Below are positions 35,698 through 44,276 of a DNA stretch of 64,000 bases, one piece after another (position 1 is the first letter of the stretch; every line of letters starts with the position of its first letter). Position numbers and translations under genes: made by a program. Source of the DNA: Bradyrhizobium iriomotense (GTDB taxonomy: Bacteria; Pseudomonadota; Alphaproteobacteria; Rhizobiales; Xanthobacteraceae); assembly GCF_018129405.1 (NCBI RefSeq), contig NZ_JAFCLP010000013.1, forward strand, positions 155,054 to 219,053, given 5' to 3'. The notes below the pieces were generated by a model, which saw only the letters and a program-made list of their open reading frames with translations, had not been told where the DNA came from and did no database searches.

Positions 35698-35731
35698 ATA
35701 TTTGATATGGTCCATAACAATTATCAAATAT
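35698..35731. promoter_or_regulatory. 10-bp inverted repeat between LIV permease operon and marR
   Basis: ATATTTGATA and its exact inverse TATCAAATAT, separated by 14 bases, lie in a strongly AT-rich island between the divergent permease and MarR genes. The geometry fits a MarR operator controlling both directions. Confidence 0.65.
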
Positions 35732-35789
35732 AACATCAAGGGTGGGGAACGACCCGCCCCGAATTTAGCGGGATTACGAGCACGAGGCG

Positions 35790-36311
35790 ATGACCGTTTC
35801 CAAAACCGCTGAAAAGTCTTCCGAAAAGCCTGCCGACGCGGCCAAGGGCCGCAAGGACGCGGGCGAGCCGCAGGCTGAAGCCCTCCAGCTCGGCGAGCTT
35901 TCCGAGCAGCTCGGCTATGTCCTGAAGCGTGCGCAGCTCAAGGTGTTCGAGAACTTTTTGCGCTGCATGGCCTCGCTCCAGCTGACGCCGGCGCAATTCT
36001 CGGTGCTGCTGCTGGTCGAGAAGAACCCCGGCCGTAACCAGACCGAGATCGCCTCCACGCTGGGCATCCTCCGCCCGAACTTCGTGGCCATGCTCGACAA
36101 CTTGGAGAGCCGCGACCTTTGCGCGCGGATCCGCTCCACCAACGACCGCCGCTCGCACATCCTGGTCTTGACCGACAAGGGCAAGGCCGTGCTGGCGCGG
36201 GCGAAGAAGCTGGTTGCGACCAAGCACGAGGCGCGGCTGAACGATCTGCTCGGCCAGGCCAACCGTGAAGCCCTGCTCGGGATGCTCTCGAAGATCGCGA
36301 ACGAGTTTTGA
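35790..36311 (+). CDS. MarR-family transcriptional regulator (CouR-like candidate)
   Basis: 173 residues. A charged, alanine-rich leader of about 30 residues precedes the winged helix: LTPAQFSVLLLVEKNPGRNQ, TEIASTLGILRPNFVAMLDN, and the wing RIRSTNDRRSHILVLTDKGK. It is divergent from the LIV permease operon. In R. palustris the MarR protein CouR, next to a similar gene set, responds to p-coumaroyl-CoA. An equivalent role here is inference. Confidence 0.88.
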   Translation: MTVSKTAEKSSEKPADAAKGRKDAGEPQAEALQLGELSEQLGYVLKRAQLKVFENFLRCMASLQLTPAQFSVLLLVEKNPGRNQTEIASTLGILRPNFVAMLDNLESRDLCARIRSTNDRRSHILVLTDKGKAVLARAKKLVATKHEARLNDLLGQANREALLGMLSKIANEF

Positions 36312-36317
36312 GCCTCC

Positions 36318-36424
36318 GCTGTCATCGCCCGGCTTGACCGGGCGATCCAGTATTCCAGAGACGGCACGGCTGGAATCGAGAAGCCGCGGCGTACTGGATT
36401 CCCCGCTTTCGCGGGGAATGACAC
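36318..36424. repeat. Dispersed hairpin repeat, CTGTCAT family
   Basis: CTGTCATCGCCCGGCTTGAC at the left and TCGCGGGGAATGACA at the right with inner TCCAGTATTCCAG / GCGTACTGGATTCC. It follows the MarR stop codon by seven bases. Confidence 0.7.
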
Positions 36425-36444
36425 CGTTGTTGGGGCAGCGACCC

Positions 36445-36512
36445 TCAATCCACCAGAATCACCCTGATATCATTCACGTTCGTCAGCGTCGGGCCGGGCA
36501 GCAGCAAATGCG
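36445..36512 (-). pseudogene. Remnant of a glycerate kinase 3' end
   Basis: Read on the minus strand, this segment encodes LLLPGPTLTNVNDIRVILVD followed by TGA. Its last 17 residues (PGPT...ILVD) are identical to the end of the intact glycerate kinase at 44277-45560. Over the first 52 bases counted from the last codon, 48 match, and all four differences are synonymous. No kinase sequence continues beyond about 36512. It is a broken copy in the same orientation as the intact gene, with the hyf-like operon between them. This also accounts for part of the gap 36312-36687. Confidence 0.8.
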
Positions 36513-36652
36513 CGCGAACCCGGAATGACGGTGGTCGGGACAAGCCCGGCCGTGATGGCAGCGTGCGAGCACATGAGCTCCGAGGGACCTCGAGCGGAAT
36601 GATGCGTTGCATCTGGAAGATGATGCTTGAAACGTCATTTTGCGCGCTCTAA

Positions 36653-36668
36653 GCTTGGTAAATCAAGC
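36653..36668. promoter_or_regulatory. Inverted repeat GCTTG-N6-CAAGC upstream of the XRE gene
   Basis: GCTTGGTAAATCAAGC lies 20 bp before the GTG start of the XRE regulator, nested in an outer GCGCT / AGCGC pair. A possible autoregulatory operator. Confidence 0.4.
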
Positions 36669-36687
36669 GCTGTAACTGCCACGGACA

Positions 36688-36972
36688 GTGTGCCCCGTGA
36701 TCACCGCCGCGCAGCTTCGAGCCGCCCGTGCTTTGCTCAGGATTGACCAGCGCGAACTCGCGCAGCGCTGTTCGCTGTCGCTGCCGACGATCCAGCGCAT
36801 GGAGGCCTCCGAAGGGGTGATCCGCGGCAATGTCGATTCCCTGGTGAAGCTGGTTGAGGCGCTGTCGCTTGCCGGCATCGAGCTGATCGCCGAGGGGGCG
36901 GTGTCAGGCGCCGGGGGCCGTGGTGTGCGGCTGAAGTCTCCACCCCCGAGCGCAGGCGGCCAAGAGCGATGA
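36688..36972 (+). CDS. Small XRE-type helix-turn-helix regulator
   Basis: 94 residues from a GTG at 36688 (a second GTG at 36697 is possible). The domain is a short HTH_3: AAQLRAARALLRIDQRELAQ then CSLSLPTIQRMEASEGVIRG. A Gly/Pro-rich tail follows. It lies 34 bp ahead of the hyf-like operon in the same direction and may be its first gene or its regulator. Confidence 0.78.
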   Translation: MCPVITAAQLRAARALLRIDQRELAQRCSLSLPTIQRMEASEGVIRGNVDSLVKLVEALSLAGIELIAEGAVSGAGGRGVRLKSPPPSAGGQER

Positions 36973-37006
36973 CGACGCGCACGCAAATCATGATCCGGGA
37001 GCGGCC

Positions 37007-39007
37007 ATGATCGCTGTGGCGCTATGGTCAGTGGCGGCTCTGCTGGCGCTGGCGCCCGCGGGGGTCGTGCTGTCGACGCGCCCGCGCGGCTCGATCATCC
37101 TTTACGGCGGATGCCTGATCGCCACATCGACGCTGTGTGTCACGGCGCTGTCCGATCTGCTCTATGTCCCTCAACTGACGCCGAGCGCGACACTGCCGAT
37201 CGGCCTGCCCTGGCTCGGTGCCCATTTCCGGCTCGATGCGCTGTCCGCCTTCTTCCTCGTCGTCATCAATCTCGGCGGCGTCGCTGCGAGCCTTTTCGCG
37301 CTCGGTTACGGCCAGCACGAGGACTCCCCCGGCCGCGTGCTGCCGTTCTATCCTGCCTATCTCGCAGCGATGAACATCGTCGTGCTGGCGAACGATGCCT
37401 TCAGCTTCCTGGTCGCTTGGGAATTCATGTCGCTGACCTCCTGGGCGCTGGTGGTGTCGCATCACCGGGAGGCCGAGAATATCCGCGCCGGCTACGTCTA
37501 TCTTCTGATGGCGAGTTTCGGCACGCTGGCGCTGCTGCTCGCGTTCGGCCTGCTCGCGAGCGGCGCCGGTTACGATTTCGATGCGATCCGAGCCTCGCAT
37601 CCTTCCGCTGCAGTGGCCGGCATGGTGCTGATCCTCGCGCTGCTGGGCGCCGGCTCCAAGGCTGGCCTGGTACCGCTGCACGCCTGGCTGCCGCTCGCCC
37701 ATCCCGCCGCACCCAGTCACGTCTCCGGCCTCATGAGCGGCGTCATGACCAAGGTCGCCGTCTACGGCTTCGTGCGCATCGTCTTTGACCTTCTGCCCGA
37801 GCCGGTGTGGTGGTGGAGCATGGTGGTGTTGCTGGTCGGCGGTCCGACGGCGACGCTGGGCGTGCTCTATGCGCTGATGCAGCGCGATATCAAGCGCGTG
37901 CTCGCCTATTCAACGATTGAGAACATCGGCATCATCTTCACCGGCCTCGGGCTGGCACTGGCTTTCAAGGCGGAAGGGCTCGACTGGGTGGCGGCGCTGG
38001 CTTTCACCGCGGCGATGCTGCACGTCTTCAATCATGCGCTGTTCAAAAGCCTGCTGTTCTTCGGCGCCGGCGCGGTGCTGGGAGCAACAGGCGAGCGCGA
38101 CATGGAGAAGCTCGGCGGGCTGATCCATCGCATGCCGAAGACGGCGTTCGCGATGCTGATCGGCTGCGTCGCGATCTCGGCATTGCCGCCGTTCAACGGC
38201 TTCGTTTCGGAATGGCTGACCTTCCAGGCGATCCTGCTCTCACCGCAACTGCCCTCCTGGGGCCTCAAACTGGTGATTCCGGCGGTCGGCGGCTTGCTGG
38301 CGCTCGCGGCCGCCTTTGCCGCGGCCTGCTTCGTCAAGCTCTATGGCATCAGCTTCCTCGGCCGGCCGCGTTCGGATGTCGCGGCGTCGGCGCATGAGAC
38401 CGACCGCTTCTCGTTGACCGCGATGCTCGTGCTTGCCGCTTTCTGCCTCATTGCCGGTATCCTGCCCGGGCTGTTCATCGATGCGCTGGCGCCGGTGAGC
38501 AAGGATATGGTCGGCAACATCATGCCGCATCAGGTCGGATTGCAGTGGCTCACCATCGTGCCGATTGCGGAAAGCCGCAGCTCCTATAACGGTCTTCTGG
38601 TGTTCGTGTTCGCAGCACTCTGCGGCACGGCGGCGGCATCAGCCATTCACCGTCTCGCATCCGATCGCTTGCGCCGCGCACCGGCCTGGGATTGCGGCTA
38701 TCCCGATCCAAACCCGGCGATCCAGTACTCGGCTTCCAGCTTCTCGCAGCCGATCCGCCGCGTGTTCGGCAGCGTCATCTTTGCCGCGCGCGAGATCGGC
38801 GAGATGCCGCCGCCGTCCTCGCCGCGTCCTGCTCGGCTCCGGGTCGAACTGCACGATCTGATCTGGGATGCGTTGTACGCGCCGATTGCGATGGTCGTCG
38901 GCTTTGCGACGGACCGCATCAATATCCTCCAGTTCCTCACCATCCGCCGCTACCTGACGCTGGTCTTCGTGGCGCTGATATTGCTGCTGCTGGTGGTGGC
39001 ACTATGA
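37007..39007 (+). CDS. hyfB: HyfB-like proton-translocating membrane subunit
   Basis: 666 residues, the length of hydrogenase-4 subunit B/HycC. About 14 or more membrane segments; the antiporter-like (complex I NuoL/M/N) core is visible in GAGSKAGLVPLHAWLPLAHP and QRDIKRVLAYSTIENIGIIF. GGAGCGGCC provides the ribosome site. It is predicted to be one of two large ion-translocating subunits of the complex encoded at 37007-44102. Its stop overlaps the start of hyfC. Confidence 0.9.
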   Translation: MIAVALWSVAALLALAPAGVVLSTRPRGSIILYGGCLIATSTLCVTALSDLLYVPQLTPSATLPIGLPWLGAHFRLDALSAFFLVVINLGGVAASLFALGYGQHEDSPGRVLPFYPAYLAAMNIVVLANDAFSFLVAWEFMSLTSWALVVSHHREAENIRAGYVYLLMASFGTLALLLAFGLLASGAGYDFDAIRASHPSAAVAGMVLILALLGAGSKAGLVPLHAWLPLAHPAAPSHVSGLMSGVMTKVAVYGFVRIVFDLLPEPVWWWSMVVLLVGGPTATLGVLYALMQRDIKRVLAYSTIENIGIIFTGLGLALAFKAEGLDWVAALAFTAAMLHVFNHALFKSLLFFGAGAVLGATGERDMEKLGGLIHRMPKTAFAMLIGCVAISALPPFNGFVSEWLTFQAILLSPQLPSWGLKLVIPAVGGLLALAAAFAAACFVKLYGISFLGRPRSDVAASAHETDRFSLTAMLVLAAFCLIAGILPGLFIDALAPVSKDMVGNIMPHQVGLQWLTIVPIAESRSSYNGLLVFVFAALCGTAAASAIHRLASDRLRRAPAWDCGYPDPNPAIQYSASSFSQPIRRVFGSVIFAAREIGEMPPPSSPRPARLRVELHDLIWDALYAPIAMVVGFATDRINILQFLTIRRYLTLVFVALILLLLVVAL

Positions 39008-39960
39008 ACGCGCTGCGCGACATTCTCTCCCAGGGCGCCCAGATGTCGCTGGTGCTGGGGCTCGCGCCGCTGCTGACGGGTTTCGTGCGCAAGGTGAAGG
39101 CGCGGCTGCTGCGCCGGCGAGGGCCGCCGCTGCTTCAGCCCTATCGCGATCTCATTCGCCTGATGCGCAAGGACGTCGTGCTCGCGGACAATGCATCCTG
39201 GCTGTTCCGCGTCATTCCCTATCTGATCTTCTCGGGCACCTGGGTCGCCGCCTCGCTGGTGCCGACTTTCGGCAATGGCCTGTTGTTCTCCTGGACCGCC
39301 GACCTCATCGCCATCATTGCGCTGCTCGGCAGCGCCCGTTTCTTCCAGGCGCTCGCCGGCATGGATGTCGGCACCGCCTTCGGCGGCATCGGCTCCAGCC
39401 GCGAGGTCATGATCGCCTCCCTCGCCGAGCCCGCGATGCTGATCACCGTATTCTCGGTTGCGATGATCGCCGGCTCGACACAGCTCGCCAACGTGGCCGA
39501 GTTCATGGGCTCGGACGCGGTCGGCTTGCGCGTGTCGCTGGGCATGGCGTTCGTGGCACTGACCATCATGGCGCTGGCGGAAAATGCCCGTATCCCCGTC
39601 GATAACCCCGCCACCCATCTCGAGCTCACAATGGTGCACGAGGCCATGGTGCTGGAATATTCGGGGCGGCATCTCGCGCTGATCGATCTGTCGTCACAGC
39701 TCAAGCTCCTGCTCTATGTCTCGCTGATCGCCTGCGTGTTCCTGCCATGGGGGATGGCGACTGCGGACGCGAGCGTCGCCAGGCTCGTCTTCGGCGCGCT
39801 GCTCTATCTCGGCAAGCTGACGGTTCTTGGCTTTTTGCTCGCCGTGTTCGAGACGTCGATCGCCAAGATGCGCGTGTTCCGGATTCCGGAGTTCCTGGGC
39901 GCAGCGCTGATGCTGGCGTTGCTCGCCACCCTGTTGCGCTTCGTGTCGGGGAGCCTCTGA
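39004..39960 (+). CDS. hyfC: HyfC-like membrane subunit (NuoH/HycD family)
   Basis: 318 residues from the ATG at 39004, overlapping the hyfB stop. NuoH-type features: GFVRKVKARLLRRRGPPLLQ, PYRDLIRLMRKDVV, and ENARIPVDNPATHLELTMVH, the conserved acidic loop of the quinone/hydrogenase anchoring subunit. It would link the hydrophilic HyfG/HyfI module to the membrane antiporter-like subunits. Confidence 0.9.
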   Translation: MNALRDILSQGAQMSLVLGLAPLLTGFVRKVKARLLRRRGPPLLQPYRDLIRLMRKDVVLADNASWLFRVIPYLIFSGTWVAASLVPTFGNGLLFSWTADLIAIIALLGSARFFQALAGMDVGTAFGGIGSSREVMIASLAEPAMLITVFSVAMIAGSTQLANVAEFMGSDAVGLRVSLGMAFVALTIMALAENARIPVDNPATHLELTMVHEAMVLEYSGRHLALIDLSSQLKLLLYVSLIACVFLPWGMATADASVARLVFGALLYLGKLTVLGFLLAVFETSIAKMRVFRIPEFLGAALMLALLATLLRFVSGSL

Positions 39961-39963
39961 CAG

Positions 39964-40626
39964 ATGAGCAGCCTGCAATTCGACATAGCCCACCTGCTCG
40001 CCGGCTCCCTCGTGCTGGCGAGCTTCATGATGCTCTACCAGGACCGGCTCTATGCGCTGCTCAACGTCTATGCGCTGCATGCCGGCGTGCTGGCGCTGTC
40101 GGTGGCCTGGCAGGCCTATGTGCAGCAAGCGCCGCATCTCTATGTCACGGCGCTGATCGCGCTGGTGTTCAAGGCCATCATCATCCCGGTGGCGCTGCAT
40201 CGGATCATCAAGCGGCTCGGTATCCACCGCGAGATCGAGAACGTGATCGGGATCGGGTTGACCATGATGGCCGGCATCGGCCTCGTCGCACTGTCGATGG
40301 TGGTGATGCTGCGGGTGACGCCGGGCGCAGATGCGCTCGCGCGCGAGGACCTCGCCTTCGCGCTGTCGGTGGTGCTGCTGGGGCTCCTGATCATGGTGAC
40401 GCGGCGCAACGCGGTGAGCCAGGTCGTCGGCTTCATGTCGCTGGAGAACGGGCTGGTGCTGGCGGCAACCGGCGCCAAGGGCATGCCGCTGGTGGTCGAA
40501 ATCAGCGTCGCCTTCTCGGTGCTGATCGCCTTCATCGTGATCGGCATCTTCCTGTTCCGCATCCGCGAGCGCTTTGACAGCGTGGACATGCAGGCGCTCG
40601 ATCGTTTCCGCGGAGAGCGGCGATGA
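39964..40626 (+). CDS. hyfE: HyfE-like membrane subunit
   Basis: 220 residues, about six to seven membrane segments, typical HyfE length (216). MLYQDRLYALLNVYALHAGV near the N terminus and VVGFMSLENGLVLAATGAKG in the second half match the NuoK-related HyfE pattern, with the conserved Glu in the latter. Starts three bases after hyfC and its stop overlaps hyfF. Confidence 0.86.
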   Translation: MSSLQFDIAHLLAGSLVLASFMMLYQDRLYALLNVYALHAGVLALSVAWQAYVQQAPHLYVTALIALVFKAIIIPVALHRIIKRLGIHREIENVIGIGLTMMAGIGLVALSMVVMLRVTPGADALAREDLAFALSVVLLGLLIMVTRRNAVSQVVGFMSLENGLVLAATGAKGMPLVVEISVAFSVLIAFIVIGIFLFRIRERFDSVDMQALDRFRGERR

Positions 40627-42062
40627 GCATCGACGTCCTCGGCGCCATCCTCGTGATCCCGGCCGTCTCGGCGGCGCTGCTGGCGATTTTGCCGGGCTAT
40701 AGGCAGACGGCGAAGCTGAACGTGGTGGCAGCACTCGCGACCTTCCTGACCTCGCTCTCGCTGTTCGTGGTCGAGCCGGTGTCGGGGCAGTATCTGTTGG
40801 TGGACGACCTCAACAAGGTCTTCATCGTGTTGACCACCTTCGTCAGCTTCACCACATCGGTGTTCAGCGCGAGCTATATCCAGCACGAGATCGAGATCGG
40901 ACGCCTGACGCCGACGTTCCTGCGCTTCTATCACGCGATGTATCAGACGCTGATGTTCGCGATGAACCTCGCGCTCGTCGCCAACAATATCGGCCTGATG
41001 TGGGTCGCAGTTGAAGTGGCGACGCTGACGACCGTGCTGATGGTCGGCATCTACCGCACCCACGAGGCGCTGGAAGCGGCCTGGAAATACTTCATCCTCG
41101 GCAGCGTCGGCATCGCGCTGGCGCTGTTCGGGACCATCCTGGTCTACATGGCGGCGCGCCCGGTGGTCGGCGAGGGGCTCGACGGCATGGTGTGGACGGT
41201 GCTGGTGAAGCACGCCGCACAGTTCGACCCGGCGCTGCTCAACGTCGCCTTCGTCTTCCTGCTGCTCGGCTACGGCACCAAGGTCGGCCTCGCGCCGCTG
41301 CACGCCTGGCTGCCCGATGCCCATGCGGAGGGCCCGACGCCGATCTCGGCGGTGCTCTCGGGCCTCCTGCTCAACGTGGCGCTCTACGCGCTGTTGCGCT
41401 TCAAGATGATGCTCGCGGTCAATCCCGCGGCCATCGCGCCGGGGCCGTTGATGGTGACGATGGGCCTGATCTCGGTGATCTTCGCTTCGCTGATGCTCTA
41501 CCGCCGCCGCGACATCAAGCGCATGTTCGCCTACTCCTCGATCGAGCATATGGGCATCATCGTCTTCGCCTTCGGTATGGGCGGACCGCTCGCGAATTTC
41601 GCCGGCCTCCTCCACATGACCATGCATTCCCTGACCAAGTCGGCGATCTTCTTCGCCGTCGGCCACATCGCGCAGGTCAAGGGCACGCAGAAGATCGCCG
41701 ACATCGGCGGACTTACGGTGACCAATCCCGTGCTCGGCTGGGGATTGATGCTCGGCGTCATCGCCATCGTCGGGTTGCCGCCGCTCGGCATCTTCATGAG
41801 CGAGTTCCTGGTGGTAAGCTCGACCTTCTCGCACGCGCCCTGGCTGACGGTCATCCTGGTGCTCGGCATCATCATCGCGCTCGGCGGCCTCCTGCTGCGC
41901 GTCGGCTCGGTGATGTTCGGCGAGCCCAAGGGACCTACCGCGCCGGCGGAGGCGTCCTATGTGCCAATGTTTACGCATCTCGCGCTGGTGCTGATGGCCG
42001 GCCTTTACCTGCCGCCGGGGCTGGTCACCGGCTTCCAGAACGTCGCGAAGCTCCTAGGGTAG
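40623..42062 (+). CDS. hyfF: HyfF-like proton-translocating membrane subunit
   Basis: 479 residues, an antiporter-like subunit of the NuoN/HyfF kind. Key segments are GYGTKVGLAPLHAWLPDAHA, YRRRDIKRMFAYSSIEHMGI and LHMTMHSLTKSAIFFAVGHI, with the conserved lysines and histidines of the ion path. It overlaps hyfE by four bases (ATGA). Together with HyfB this gives two ion-pumping subunits; a HyfD-like third is absent. Confidence 0.9.
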   Translation: MSIDVLGAILVIPAVSAALLAILPGYRQTAKLNVVAALATFLTSLSLFVVEPVSGQYLLVDDLNKVFIVLTTFVSFTTSVFSASYIQHEIEIGRLTPTFLRFYHAMYQTLMFAMNLALVANNIGLMWVAVEVATLTTVLMVGIYRTHEALEAAWKYFILGSVGIALALFGTILVYMAARPVVGEGLDGMVWTVLVKHAAQFDPALLNVAFVFLLLGYGTKVGLAPLHAWLPDAHAEGPTPISAVLSGLLLNVALYALLRFKMMLAVNPAAIAPGPLMVTMGLISVIFASLMLYRRRDIKRMFAYSSIEHMGIIVFAFGMGGPLANFAGLLHMTMHSLTKSAIFFAVGHIAQVKGTQKIADIGGLTVTNPVLGWGLMLGVIAIVGLPPLGIFMSEFLVVSSTFSHAPWLTVILVLGIIIALGGLLLRVGSVMFGEPKGPTAPAEASYVPMFTHLALVLMAGLYLPPGLVTGFQNVAKLLG

Positions 42063-42065
42063 GCC

Positions 42066-43574
42066 ATGGGCATCCTCGACAGCATCCCCCATGTCAATGC
42101 GGTGTCGTCGCACCGACCCTGGCCGCGCGCGGTCGTGACGGAGGCGGGCTGGCAGGCGGCGATCGATCGACTGGTCGGGGGAGGCCTCACACTGCTAGGC
42201 TTCTGGGGCGAGCCTGCGGCAGTGCATTTGGCGATGCTCGACGGAGGCTCGGCCGAGATCGCGGTCGTGACCTACGCGTGTACCGCCGGCACATTTCCAA
42301 GCGTCGCCAGCAGTCATCCGCCAGCGCTTCGGCTGGAACGGACCATCCATGATCTGTTCGGGCTTGTTCCGACCGTCGCTGGCGATCTGCGGCCATGGCT
42401 CGATCACTACGTCTGGGGCAAATCCTATCCGCTCTCCGGCCGCAATGCATCGCGCGACGTGCAGCCGTACCAGTTCCTTCCGGCCGAGGGCGAGGCGTTG
42501 CATCAGGTGGCGGTCGGCCCCGTCCATGCCGGGATCATCGAGCCCGGCCATTTCCGCTTCACCGCCAATGGCGAGCATGTGGTGCGACTGGAGCAGTGGC
42601 TCGGCTACACCCACAAGGGCATCGAGTCGCTGATGCAGGGCGCGAGCCTCGAGGCCGCGGCAAAGCTCGCCAACCGCACCTCCGGCGACAGCGCGGTGGC
42701 CTACGCTTTCGCTTTTGCCCGCGCGGCGGAAGCCGCGCTCGACATCGAGGTGCCGCGGCGCGCGACGTGCTTGCGGGCGCTGATGGCGGAATTGGAGCGG
42801 CTCGCCAATCATTTCGGCGACATCGGCGCGATCTGCAACGACGCCTCGTTCGCGCTGATGCACGCCCAGACCGGCATTTTGCGCGAGCGGACCCTGCGCG
42901 CTGCGGATGCTGCGTTCGGCCATCGCCTGATGATGGACGTCGTCGTGCCCGGTGGCGTGGCGCGCGACATCGCGCCGGACGGTATCCCGGCGCTGCGAAC
43001 GCTGCTTGCTGAAATCAAGAAGGTATTCCCGCGCCTGATCGAGCTTTACGACAACACCGCATCCTTGCAGGACCGCACCGTTACCACGGGCATCGTGAAG
43101 GCGGACTATGCGCGGCAGTTCGGCGCCGGCGGCTATGTCGGCCGCGCCTCGGGCCGCAATTTCGATGCACGACGCACGCTCGCTTACGCGCCCTACGATC
43201 AATTGTCGTTCGAGGTGCCGGTGCTGGAAGCCGGCGATGTCAACGCACGGGTCTGGATCCGCATCCGCGAGGTCGAGCAGAGCGTCGAGCTGATCGCGCA
43301 GATCCTCGACCTGATGGAGCCGGGCGAGATCAGGACCGCTCTGCCGGCGGGGCGCGGCGCATGCGAAGGTCTGGCGCTGACGGAAGCGTTCCGCGGCGAC
43401 GTGCTGGTCTGGCTGCGGCTCGATGGCGAGTTGCGCGTCGAACGCTGCCACCTGCGCGACGCCTCTTGGTTCCAGTGGCCGCTGCTGGAAACTGCGATCG
43501 AGGGCAACATCATCGCCGACTTTCCGCTCTGCAATAAGTCGTTCAACTGTTCCTATTCGGGCGCGGACCTCTAA
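42066..43574 (+). CDS. hyfG: HyfG-like large subunit lacking the NiFe cysteine set
   Basis: 502 residues. Residues 1 to about 165 are a NuoC-like 30-kDa domain (RTIHDLFGLVPTVAGDLRPW) fused to a NuoD/HycE-like large-subunit domain (HVVRLEQWLGYTHKGIESLM). At the first NiFe ligand motif, RxCGxC in HycE, this protein has RTSGDS (Ser206, Ser209). At the C-terminal motif, PCxxC in HycE, it has NCSYS (Cys494, Ser497). Three of four nickel ligands are thus serine by eye alignment. It should not carry a normal NiFe centre. It fits the energy-converting-hydrogenase-related (Ehr) class. Confidence 0.88.
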   Translation: MGILDSIPHVNAVSSHRPWPRAVVTEAGWQAAIDRLVGGGLTLLGFWGEPAAVHLAMLDGGSAEIAVVTYACTAGTFPSVASSHPPALRLERTIHDLFGLVPTVAGDLRPWLDHYVWGKSYPLSGRNASRDVQPYQFLPAEGEALHQVAVGPVHAGIIEPGHFRFTANGEHVVRLEQWLGYTHKGIESLMQGASLEAAAKLANRTSGDSAVAYAFAFARAAEAALDIEVPRRATCLRALMAELERLANHFGDIGAICNDASFALMHAQTGILRERTLRAADAAFGHRLMMDVVVPGGVARDIAPDGIPALRTLLAEIKKVFPRLIELYDNTASLQDRTVTTGIVKADYARQFGAGGYVGRASGRNFDARRTLAYAPYDQLSFEVPVLEAGDVNARVWIRIREVEQSVELIAQILDLMEPGEIRTALPAGRGACEGLALTEAFRGDVLVWLRLDGELRVERCHLRDASWFQWPLLETAIEGNIIADFPLCNKSFNCSYSGADL

Positions 43575-43577
43575 GCC

Positions 43578-44102
43578 ATGCGCAAGACCCTGCTCGAAAG
43601 CCTCACCCATGGCTCGCTCACGGAGCCCGCGCCGGCACCGGACGAGTCAGCGCTGGCGGAGCTTGCAACGAAAGTCGACCGCGCGGCCCAGGCCAGGCTT
43701 GGGCGTTCTCTTGCCATTCGCGAGGTCGATGCCGGGTCCTGCAACGGCTGCGAGCTGGAGATCCACGCGCTGTCCAACGCCTTCTACGACATCGAACGTT
43801 TCGGCCTGCGCTTCGTCGCCTCGCCACGCCATGCCGACGTGCTGCTGGTCACGGGTCCGGTGACGAAGAACATGCGGCAGGCGCTGGAGCGGACCTACAA
43901 CGCGACGCCCGATCCGAAATGGGTCGTCGCGGTCGGCGGCTGCGCGATCGATGGCGGCATTTTCAGAGGCAGCTACGCCTGCGTCGGCGGCGTGTCCGAG
44001 ACCGTTCCGGTGGATCTGCACATCAAGGGCTGCCCGCCGTCGCCGACGGACTTGTTGAAGGGCCTGCTGGCGCTGCTGGAGCACGTCAGCGGCAAGCGGT
44101 AA
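43578..44102 (+). CDS. hyfI: HyfI-like small subunit (NuoB family) with one 4Fe-4S site
   Basis: 174 residues. The ligands of the proximal/N2-type 4Fe-4S cluster are all present: Cys55 and Cys58 in SCNGCELEIHALSN, Cys122 in VGGCAIDGG, and Cys152 in KGCPPSP. The C-x2-C spacing is as in group-4 hydrogenases rather than the adjacent Cys-Cys of complex I. Last gene of the operon, three bases after hyfG. Its cluster is intact although the partner's NiFe site is degenerate. Confidence 0.9.
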   Translation: MRKTLLESLTHGSLTEPAPAPDESALAELATKVDRAAQARLGRSLAIREVDAGSCNGCELEIHALSNAFYDIERFGLRFVASPRHADVLLVTGPVTKNMRQALERTYNATPDPKWVVAVGGCAIDGGIFRGSYACVGGVSETVPVDLHIKGCPPSPTDLLKGLLALLEHVSGKR

Positions 44103-44174
44103 GCCGCGCTCACACACTCCGTCATTGCCAGCGTACTGGAATCCGCGCCCGCGATGGCATCGAACAAAGCGAGT

Positions 44175-44276
44175 CCTAAAGCGCGATGAGATTTGGATGA
44201 ATCGTCATCGCGCTTTAGGTTATTGTTTGAGCATGATCTTTCCGGAAAACCGCTGCACACTTTTCCGGATCATGCT
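44175..44276. repeat. Two dispersed palindromic repeats between convergent genes
   Basis: CTAAAGCGCGATGA is inverted as TCATCGCGCTTTAG (44176-44218), followed by GCATGATCTTTCCGGAAAAC and GTGCACAC...GGATCATGC modules (44231-44275), the latter matching the element at 645-689. The first hairpin could terminate hyfI and the glycerate kinase gene. Confidence 0.75.

Noticed and set aside
36556-36571. Sigma-54-like GG-N10-GC spacing upstream of the hyf-like operon
   Set aside because: The -12 half reads GAGC rather than TTGC and there is no enhancer-binding protein gene or upstream activator site in view.
42066-43574. Annotation of HyfG as an active NiFe hydrogenase
   Set aside because: Three of four nickel-ligand positions are serine by eye alignment, and no maturation genes are in the window.
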